25,594 bases of DNA from CAZWVM01 sp964637705 (lineage in GTDB: Bacteria; UBA8481): positions 1-25,594 of the forward strand of contig CAZWVM010000027.1 in the NCBI GenBank assembly GCA_964637705.1, given 5' to 3'. Every line of letters starts with the position of its first letter. Position 1 is the first letter of the stretch. Under the pieces are notes generated by a model. The model had not been told where the DNA came from. It ran no database searches and was given only the letters and a program-made list of their open reading frames with translations. Positions 19,834-25,594 of the stretch are shown in pieces. Position numbers and translations under genes: made by a program.

Positions 19834-21603
19834 CTAACTCCTGCCGAATCTGCGATCCAGCTCTCGCGTCGTAAGGCGTATCATGGTGGGTCGTCCGTGC
19901 GGACAATTGTAGGGATCGGTCGCATCGAGCAGGTCCTCGACGAGCTGTCCGACCTCCTCGGCCCGAAGTCGCTCGGTCCCCTTGACGGCCGCCTTGCAGG
20001 CCTCGCGCGCCAACCGCTCGTAGGAGACCTTTTGGCCCGCGCGCGAGCCCGAGACCTCGGCCTCCTTCAACGACGCGATCGTCTCGCGGATGATCCTTTC
20101 CGCTTCGCCGAACCGCGAGAGAGCCGCCGGAAGCGCCTTCACCGCGATCGCGTCGGGCCAGACCTCGATCTCGAATCCGATCTCCGCGAGACCCGCGCGG
20201 CACTCCTCCGCGAGGCTGCGTTCCGCCGCGGAGGCCTCGATGACGGCGGGCGAAAGCAGATCGCTCACCTTGACGTCCGCCTCCTGGGCTTCCCTCATCA
20301 GCCGATCGAAAAGAACGCGCTCATGGGCTGCATGCTGATCGATTATGTAAAGCCCGTCCTCGGCCTCGGCCAGTACGAATCGACCGGCCATCTCGCCGAT
20401 CGGCCTCAATCGCAACCTGCGGCCGGCGCTCGGCCGGGTGAGATCGGGCGTCGGATTCCCCTCTGCGGACGAAGGATTCTCGAAGTCGAAGAGCGCCTGG
20501 AGGACCTGCTGGCGGCGATCGTCGGCGTCCGGGGTCGACGCCTCCCCTTTCAGGGTGAACGCGCCCGGCTCCTCGACCCGCGGAACCGCGACATCGCCGC
20601 GCAGTCTTGAGCGAAGGACCTGGCCCACGATGCGATGGACTCGCGGCGGATCGAGGAAGCGGACCTCGGCCTTGGCCGGATGAACGTTCACGTCGACATC
20701 CGACGGCGGCAGATCGATCGAGAGGAAGATCACGGGGAACGAACCGGAGGGCAGGAGCCCCTCGTAGGCCGAGACGGCCGCATGCATCACCGTGCGATCC
20801 TCGAACGATCGCCCGGCCAGGTCGAAGTAGATGCCGGTTCGGTTCCTGCGAGAGACGTGGGGCGGGGAGCAGAGTCCCCGCACCGTCACGGAGCCTCCCG
20901 AACCGGAGGCCTCAAGGAGTTCGCGCGCGAGCTCGGCGCCGAAGACGGCGGCCACGACCTCGCGCAGGTCACCGCGGCCGGAGGTACGAAAGACCCTCTT
21001 CCCGTCGCGCATCAGTTCGACCGCGACGTCCGGTCGCCCCAGGGCGAGCCGCTCGACGCGATCGCAGATCCGCGAGAACTCGGTCGACTCGGACTTCATG
21101 AACTTGAGGCGAGCCGGGGTCGCGAGGAAGAGGTCGCGAACGACGACGGTCGTCCCGCGGGCGCGCGCGGCCGGCGTCACGGCGACGGGCTCACCCGGTT
21201 TCCACGTGGGATCCAGCGCGATCTGGGCGGCATCCTCCTCCCCGGCACGGCTGACGATCGCGAGGCGTCCGGCCGAGGCGATGGCCGCGAGCGCTTCACC
21301 CCGGAAGCCCATGCTGCGGATCGACGAGAGATCCTCGGCGGTCGAGATCTTCGAGGTCGCGTGCCTCTCGATGGCGACCGGCAGTTCGCCCGCCGGGATT
21401 CCGCAGCCGTCGTCGACGACCTCGATGAGCCCCAGGCCGCCCCGCTCGATCCGCACCGAGACGTTCCGAGCGCCCGCGTCGAGAGCGTTCTCCACCAGTT
21501 CCTTCACAACCGACGCCGGCCGCTCGATCACCTCGCCGGCCGCGATGCGGACCACCGTCGCCTCGTCGAGCCGGCGAATTTTCTTAGGAAGCGCCGCGGT
21601 CAT
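19834..21603 (-). CDS. mutL: DNA mismatch repair protein MutL
   Basis: 589 residues. The GHKL ATPase motifs are clear: IAAGEVIERPASVVKELVEN (Glu35 is the general base, Asn39 binds Mg), DDGCGI, TSKI, GFRGEALAAIASAG and the GTTV-V--LF-TPARLKFMKS loop. The C-terminal dimerisation/endonuclease domain carries DQHAAHERVLFD (422-433), the AC-AAVKG segment and CPHGRPT near the end. The endonuclease motif DQHA-xx-E-xxxx-E thus has Asp433 at the last position. MutL links MutS to strand incision, and endonuclease-type MutL is used by organisms lacking MutH. ATG 21603 overlaps the mutS stop (ATGA); the frame remains open upstream but over mutS. Confidence 0.95.
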   Translation of the reverse strand: MTAALPKKIRRLDEATVVRIAAGEVIERPASVVKELVENALDAGARNVSVRIERGGLGLIEVVDDGCGIPAGELPVAIERHATSKISTAEDLSSIRSMGFRGEALAAIASAGRLAIVSRAGEEDAAQIALDPTWKPGEPVAVTPAARARGTTVVVRDLFLATPARLKFMKSESTEFSRICDRVERLALGRPDVAVELMRDGKRVFRTSGRGDLREVVAAVFGAELARELLEASGSGGSVTVRGLCSPPHVSRRNRTGIYFDLAGRSFEDRTVMHAAVSAYEGLLPSGSFPVIFLSIDLPPSDVDVNVHPAKAEVRFLDPPRVHRIVGQVLRSRLRGDVAVPRVEEPGAFTLKGEASTPDADDRRQQVLQALFDFENPSSAEGNPTPDLTRPSAGRRLRLRPIGEMAGRFVLAEAEDGLYIIDQHAAHERVLFDRLMREAQEADVKVSDLLSPAVIEASAAERSLAEECRAGLAEIGFEIEVWPDAIAVKALPAALSRFGEAERIIRETIASLKEAEVSGSRAGQKVSYERLAREACKAAVKGTERLRAEEVGQLVEDLLDATDPYNCPHGRPTMIRLTTRELDRRFGRS

Positions 21604-24197
21604 GAGAGCTTCGCCTTGAGCCGGGCGAGGATCTCGAGCGCCTCGCGCGGGGCGACCGCGTCCGGGTCGATCCGCCGCAATTCCTCGGCGATCTCGCGCT
21701 CGGGCTGGGGCACGTCGGCGAGCGCCGAGAAGAGCGAGATCTGCCCGGCCGCGCCCGCCTCCGCCTCCTGCTTCTGCCTCAGTTCGCCCATCTCCAGCCC
21801 CCCCAGGATCTCCTTGGCGCGCTCGAGGACGTTCTTCGGGACGCCGGCGAGGGAGGCAACCTGTATGCCGTATGAGCGGTCCGCGGCCCCGGGGCGGATC
21901 TCGTGCAGGAAATGGATCTTCTCGCCCCATTCCTTCACCGCGACCGTGGCGTTGTGGACCCCGTCGATATCGTCGGCGAGGGACGTCAGTTCGTGGTAGT
22001 GAGTGGCGAAGAGCGCGAGACAGCCGCGCGCGGAGAGCGCCTCGACCATGGCCCACGCGATCGAGAGGCCGTCGTAGGTCGAGGTGCCGCGCCCGATCTC
22101 ATCGAGGATGACAAGCGATCGCTTCGTGGCGTTGCGCAGAATCATCGCGGCCTCGATCATCTCGACCATGAAAGTCGAGAGGCCGCGGGCCAGGCGGTCG
22201 GAGGCCCCGATCCGGGCGTGGATCCCGTCGAAGGGAGACATGACGCACCGGTCGGCCGGCACGAAGGAGCCGACCTGTGCCATCAGGGCGATCACGGCGA
22301 CCTGGCGGATGTAGGTCGATTTGCCCGCCATGTTCGGGCCGGTGAGCACCATGAAGCGCTGGCGCGCGTCGAGGATCGTCTCGTTGGGGACGAAGCTCTC
22401 CTCCCCGGAGAGCAGGGCCTCGACGACCGGGTGCCGTCCCTTCTCGATCCTCAGGAACGGCCTCGATTCGTCGATCAGCTCCGGCCGCACGTACCTCCGC
22501 TCCACGGCAACCTCCGCGAAGGCGGCACAGAGGTCCAGTTCCGCCACGGCCGAGGCCGTACGCTGGATGCGGGCGATGTGGAGGGCGATCTCTCCGCGCA
22601 GGGCGGCGAAGAGCTCCTGTTCCAGCTCCGTCACCTTCTCCTGGGCCGAGAGCACGATCTCCTCGTGGTGTTTCAGCTCCTCCGTGAAATAGCGCTCGCC
22701 GTTGGCCGTCGTCTGCTTGCGCCGGTAGTCCGGCGGAACCTTCTCGAGGTTGGCGCGGGTCACCTCGATGTAGTATCCGAAGACGTTGTTGAACCCGACC
22801 TTGAGGGACGCGATGCCGGTGCGTTCCCGCTCCCGGGCCTGCAGCTCCGCGATCCACTGCCGGGACGCGCGCGAACCGTCGCGCAACTCGTCCAGCCGCG
22901 GCTCGACCCCCTCGCGGAAGAGCGGCCCCTCGCCGAACTCCAGGGGCGGCGTCTCGACCAGCTTCGCGCGGACGAGCGAGGTCACCTCCACGACCGGATC
23001 GAGCGCTTCGCGGATGCGGCCGAGCGCTCCGTGCCGGGCCGCGGCCGCGAGCGACGGCACGGCTTCCAGGGACGACGCGAGCGCCGTCACCTCGCGGGGC
23101 GAGACGGTGCCGAGAGAGAGACGGCCGGCGAGGCGCTCGAGGTCGAAGACCGTCTTCATCCGCTCGCGGGCCTCCGCGCGCGCCAGGAAATCGGAATGGA
23201 ACGCCTCCACCGCGTCGAGCCTCTCGCGGATCGCGGCCGCGTCGCACAAGGGCGCCGTGAGGCGGCGGGCGATGAGGCGAGACCCCATCGCCGTCACCGC
23301 GCGGTCGAGCGTGGCGAGGAGCGTCGTTTCCGTGTCGCGGGACGGCGAGTCGACGATCTCGAGCTGCAACAGCGTCGATGCGTCGAGGCGCACCGTCTCG
23401 TCGCCGTCGAGGGGGACGATGGAGGCGATGTGCGCCAGGGCCGATTTCTGCGTCTCCTTGAGGTAGGAGAGCACGGCGGCCGGCGGACCCAGGACGCCCT
23501 CCTTCAACCCGAAACCCGCGAGCGTCGAGACGCCGAAGTGGTTGCGCAGGAGGTCCTCGGCGAACGAGGTTCCGAAGCGCCAGGACGGGAGGCGCGTCAC
23601 GAAGGCCTCCGGCGAGGCCGCTCGCACGAGCTCCTCCTCCGGGGCCGCGGCGGCGTCGGAAAGGATCACCTCAGCCGGACGGAACCGCGCGAGGAACGCC
23701 TCGACCTCGGTCGTCGAGGCCAGGACCCCGACATACAACTCGCCGGTCAGGAGATCGCACGCGGCGGCCGGGTACGCGGCTGGCTTCCGGCGGCCCTCGC
23801 CCTCCTCCCCCGCGCGCAGCGCGGCGATGAATTTGTTCGCGCGACCGTCGCCCCCGGTCCATGTGCCCGGCGTGACGATGCGCGTGACCTCCCGCCGCAC
23901 GAGCCCCTTCGCCTTCTTCGGGTCCTCCGCCTGGTCGCAGATGGCGACGTGGTAGCCCTTGCGCACCAGGCGCGCCACGTAGGCGTCCACCGCGTGGTGC
24001 GGCACCCCGGCCAGCGGCAAGCGTCCCGCCTTGCCCATGGCCTTGGACGTCAGGGTCAGCTCGAGTTCGCGCGCCGCCGTCTCCGCGTCCTGCTCGAACA
24101 TCTCGAAGAAGTCCCCGATCCGGAACATGAGGATCGCGCCGGGATGCTCGGCCTTCACGGCGCGATACTGCTTCAGGAGCGGTGTTTCTTCGGTCAT
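21600..24197 (-). CDS. mutS: DNA mismatch repair protein MutS
   Basis: 865 residues, typical of MutS1. The N-terminal mismatch-reading motif is GDFFEMF, with Phe30 and Glu32. Connector, lever and clamp regions follow, then the ABC-type ATPase with Walker A GPNMAGKST (Lys626), the signature RLARGLSTFMVEM, Walker B LVILDEIGRGTSTYDG and H-loop ATHYHEL. It binds mispairs as a dimer and recruits MutL, encoded next with a four-base overlap. The ATG at 24197 is chosen because it gives the usual N-terminus (TPLLKQYRAVKAEHP). No convincing promoter is visible in the 69-base gap upstream. Confidence 0.97.
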   Translation of the reverse strand: MTEETPLLKQYRAVKAEHPGAILMFRIGDFFEMFEQDAETAARELELTLTSKAMGKAGRLPLAGVPHHAVDAYVARLVRKGYHVAICDQAEDPKKAKGLVRREVTRIVTPGTWTGGDGRANKFIAALRAGEEGEGRRKPAAYPAAACDLLTGELYVGVLASTTEVEAFLARFRPAEVILSDAAAAPEEELVRAASPEAFVTRLPSWRFGTSFAEDLLRNHFGVSTLAGFGLKEGVLGPPAAVLSYLKETQKSALAHIASIVPLDGDETVRLDASTLLQLEIVDSPSRDTETTLLATLDRAVTAMGSRLIARRLTAPLCDAAAIRERLDAVEAFHSDFLARAEARERMKTVFDLERLAGRLSLGTVSPREVTALASSLEAVPSLAAAARHGALGRIREALDPVVEVTSLVRAKLVETPPLEFGEGPLFREGVEPRLDELRDGSRASRQWIAELQARERERTGIASLKVGFNNVFGYYIEVTRANLEKVPPDYRRKQTTANGERYFTEELKHHEEIVLSAQEKVTELEQELFAALRGEIALHIARIQRTASAVAELDLCAAFAEVAVERRYVRPELIDESRPFLRIEKGRHPVVEALLSGEESFVPNETILDARQRFMVLTGPNMAGKSTYIRQVAVIALMAQVGSFVPADRCVMSPFDGIHARIGASDRLARGLSTFMVEMIEAAMILRNATKRSLVILDEIGRGTSTYDGLSIAWAMVEALSARGCLALFATHYHELTSLADDIDGVHNATVAVKEWGEKIHFLHEIRPGAADRSYGIQVASLAGVPKNVLERAKEILGGLEMGELRQKQEAEAGAAGQISLFSALADVPQPEREIAEELRRIDPDAVAPREALEILARLKAKLS

Positions 24198-24266
24198 ACC
24201 GCGAGTTTCCCCCGCCCCGCGCGCGACTGCAAGGGAGAAGGAGGCGTCGTCACGTCCCCGCTCGGT

Positions 24267-25328
24267 TCAGCGGTCGCCGGCCTCCCGCGATGCGGTCGGC
24301 GTCCGCGCCCGCGACCAGGCGTCCCTCAAGGCCCTCTCGATCGTCGCGGCGGCGATCGCGTGGCCCTCGGGGCCGAGATGGTTGTAGTCGTAGATCACCT
24401 CGGAACGCGCGGCATCCGGCGCGACCGCCGCATGGAGATCGATCAGCGCCTCCGGCGCGGCCGCCGAACGAATCTCGGACTGGAAGGCGCTCCACAGGCG
24501 GACGAACCCCTCCCGGGAGTAACCGAACGCCTCGCGGGAATACCGCTCCGGAAATCGCCCCTCGTCGTAGGGCAGGGTGCAGAAATGGATCCGCGCCCCC
24601 AGACGAGCGGCTTCGGCCTTCATCGCCACGAGGTTGGAGCGGAAATTATCGACGGCGCGCGCGTTCCAGGTGTCGTGCCCGCCGTCGGAGCGCAGGCGAT
24701 TCAGGAGCATCCTCCAGCGGGCGCGCGCAAAGTTGAAGAGGCGCAGGGAGGAGATCCAGGGGATCATCAGCTCTCCGCCCGGAGGTCGGGCCTTGGGCCC
24801 GAGCTGGAGGCCGGGCACATAGAAGGGCCAGGTGGCCGTCACGAGATCGTTCCAGCCGGCGTAGACGACGATGTCGGTCGGCCGGTACCTCCCCAGTTCA
24901 CGCTCCAGGTAGAGCCGGCACTGGTTCGTGTTGTAACCGCCGACGCCGGCGTTATAGACCACCGCGCTCTCGAGGCCGCCCGCGCGCAGGTTCCGTTCCA
25001 AAAGATACGTGAAGATCTCCGTGTCCATGCAACCGGCCCCGAAGGCGCAGGAATTGCCGAGAACGAGGATGCGCGGGTCGCCGGGGGCGGCGGCGAGATG
25101 AAGCGAATCGCCGCGGATCCCCTCCCCGTTGATGAAGGCCCGCCCGTCCGGGGTCGCGAAGTCGCGCCGCAGGCGGTAGCCCAGCCACTCGTCGGGAACG
25201 GTCCAGACCGCCTTCCCCCGCTCCGTCACGTTACCCCGCTCGCGCCACCAAAGGACTCCTTCGGCCGCCGCGAGCGCGGCGGGCGCGAGGAGGAGGGCGA
25301 TGATGCGAAAGAGGGTCCTCCGTTCCAT
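24267..25328 (-). CDS. SGNH/GDSL-family hydrolase, membrane anchored or secreted
   Basis: 353 residues with an N-terminal hydrophobic segment (about 6-27) that acts as signal anchor or signal peptide. The SGNH blocks are present: block I VLGNSCAFG (Ser93, with Asn in place of the common Asp), block II AGVGGYN with its glycine, block III AGWND (Asn160) and block V DYNH (Asp314, His317). These enzymes are esterases or acyl hydrolases acting on lipids, acetylated sugars or peptidoglycan; the substrate here is unknown. A long insert (about 165-230) between blocks III and V may form a lid. ATG 25328 is six bases after the upstream stop. Confidence 0.85.
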   Translation of the reverse strand: MERRTLFRIIALLLAPAALAAAEGVLWWRERGNVTERGKAVWTVPDEWLGYRLRRDFATPDGRAFINGEGIRGDSLHLAAAPGDPRILVLGNSCAFGAGCMDTEIFTYLLERNLRAGGLESAVVYNAGVGGYNTNQCRLYLERELGRYRPTDIVVYAGWNDLVTATWPFYVPGLQLGPKARPPGGELMIPWISSLRLFNFARARWRMLLNRLRSDGGHDTWNARAVDNFRSNLVAMKAEAARLGARIHFCTLPYDEGRFPERYSREAFGYSREGFVRLWSAFQSEIRSAAAPEALIDLHAAVAPDAARSEVIYDYNHLGPEGHAIAAATIERALRDAWSRARTPTASREAGDR

Positions 25329-25334
25329 GACGGA

Positions 25335-25594
25335 TCAGGCCGTTCGCAGCATCTCCACCAGCCGGATGTAATGCTCCCGTTCCTCCGCGATGATCCTGTC
25401 GAGCGCGTCATGGTCGGAGGCGGGAACGAGATCCTTGACGTCGGTGTAGTAGAGGATCGCGTCGCGCTCCGAATCGACGCCGAACTGCAGGGCCTCGGCG
25501 GTCGAGAGCTCGGGGCGCCCGAGGATCTCCTTCATCCTGCGGTCCGTGAAGACCTGCGACTCGACGAAGGCGCGGAGGTAGAGGCTGTATTCGT
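25335..25594 (-). CDS. Ferritin-like/rubrerythrin-type protein, C-terminal part
   Basis: The reading frame runs off the right edge of the window, giving at least 85 residues (EYSLYLRAF to EMLRTA). It is all-alpha with spaced acidic residues of a ferritin-like four-helix bundle: E-RDAILYY near the middle and AEEREHYIRLVEML with ExxH near the end, which are diiron ligand patterns. Rubrerythrin-type proteins reduce peroxide or bind iron. Which subgroup this belongs to cannot be decided without the N-terminus. Confidence 0.75.
   Translation of the reverse strand, partial: EYSLYLRAFVESQVFTDRRMKEILGRPELSTAEALQFGVDSERDAILYYTDVKDLVPASDHDALDRIIAEEREHYIRLVEMLRTA

Noticed and set aside
19834..22056. 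Longer MutL frame starting at 22056
   Set aside because: The extra N-terminus overlaps mutS out of frame; the standard MutL N-terminus begins at ATG 21603.
24198..24266. Promoter for mutS
   Set aside because: A TTGCAG-like box exists, but no acceptable -10 partner is present, so it was not called.
1..25594. tRNA, rRNA, CRISPR, transposase, integrase, riboswitch or T-box before glyQ
   Set aside because: No cloverleaf, repeat-spacer array or recombinase motif was found, and the 86-base gap before glyQ is too short for a T-box leader.

Overview
This is a high-GC, gene-dense bacterial chromosomal window. The gene set points to a Gram-negative-type cell: a FabA/FabB unsaturated fatty acid pair, two-subunit glycyl-tRNA synthetase (glyQ/glyS), endonuclease-type MutL with MutS, a VKOR-DsbA disulfide fusion, SppA, SurE, secreted TPR and amylase proteins, and an ECF sigma/anti-sigma pair. 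No phage, IS element, CRISPR array, tRNA or rRNA is visible. The exact phylum cannot be read from the sequence. A poorly cultivated high-GC lineage is plausible, because several proteins (the DUF4349 anti-sigma, the OMP-like/TPR protein, a degenerate glycogen synthase and a fused N-acetylglutamate synthase) are divergent, but this is inference.

Layout. Positions 1-716 (+) hold the end of fabB and all of fabA, closed by a 12-bp GC hairpin. An AraC/GyrI-like regulator (-, 759-1709) is divergent from a secreted OMP-like/TPR protein (+, 1796-3259), which ends at a terminator hairpin shared with the next, convergent unit. From 18069 down to 3341 everything is on the minus strand in a nearly unbroken chain: glyQ, glyS, VKOR-DsbA, fused NAGS-like acetyltransferase, GlgA-like protein, surE, TPR protein, sppA, small membrane protein, gamma-carbonic anhydrase, secreted GH13 amylase, ECF sigma factor and its anti-sigma factor. 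Many junctions are ATGA/GTGA/TGATG overlaps, so translation is probably coupled. A lone receiver-domain protein (-, 18156-18506) is divergent from a membrane protein and ICMT-like methyltransferase pair (+, 18635-19779). The right end is again minus strand: mutS-mutL (overlapping by ATGA), an SGNH hydrolase and a partial ferritin-like protein.

How the genes fit together. Most are housekeeping (fatty acid synthesis, glycine charging, mismatch repair, protein quality control, surE). The most distinctive parts are: (i) the ECF sigma gene with a textbook-like ECF promoter in front of it (AAC-N17-CGTCTA) followed by a zinc-finger/transmembrane/DUF4349 anti-sigma; (ii) the overlapping pair of a kinase-dead NAGS-like protein and a GlgA-like protein that has lost most of the ADP-glucose signature residues; (iii) the 18.5-18.6 kb divergent promoter region, with a palindrome exactly filling a promoter spacer; and (iv) several candidate promoters placed so close to start codons lacking Shine-Dalgarno sequences that short-leader or leaderless mRNAs are suggested.
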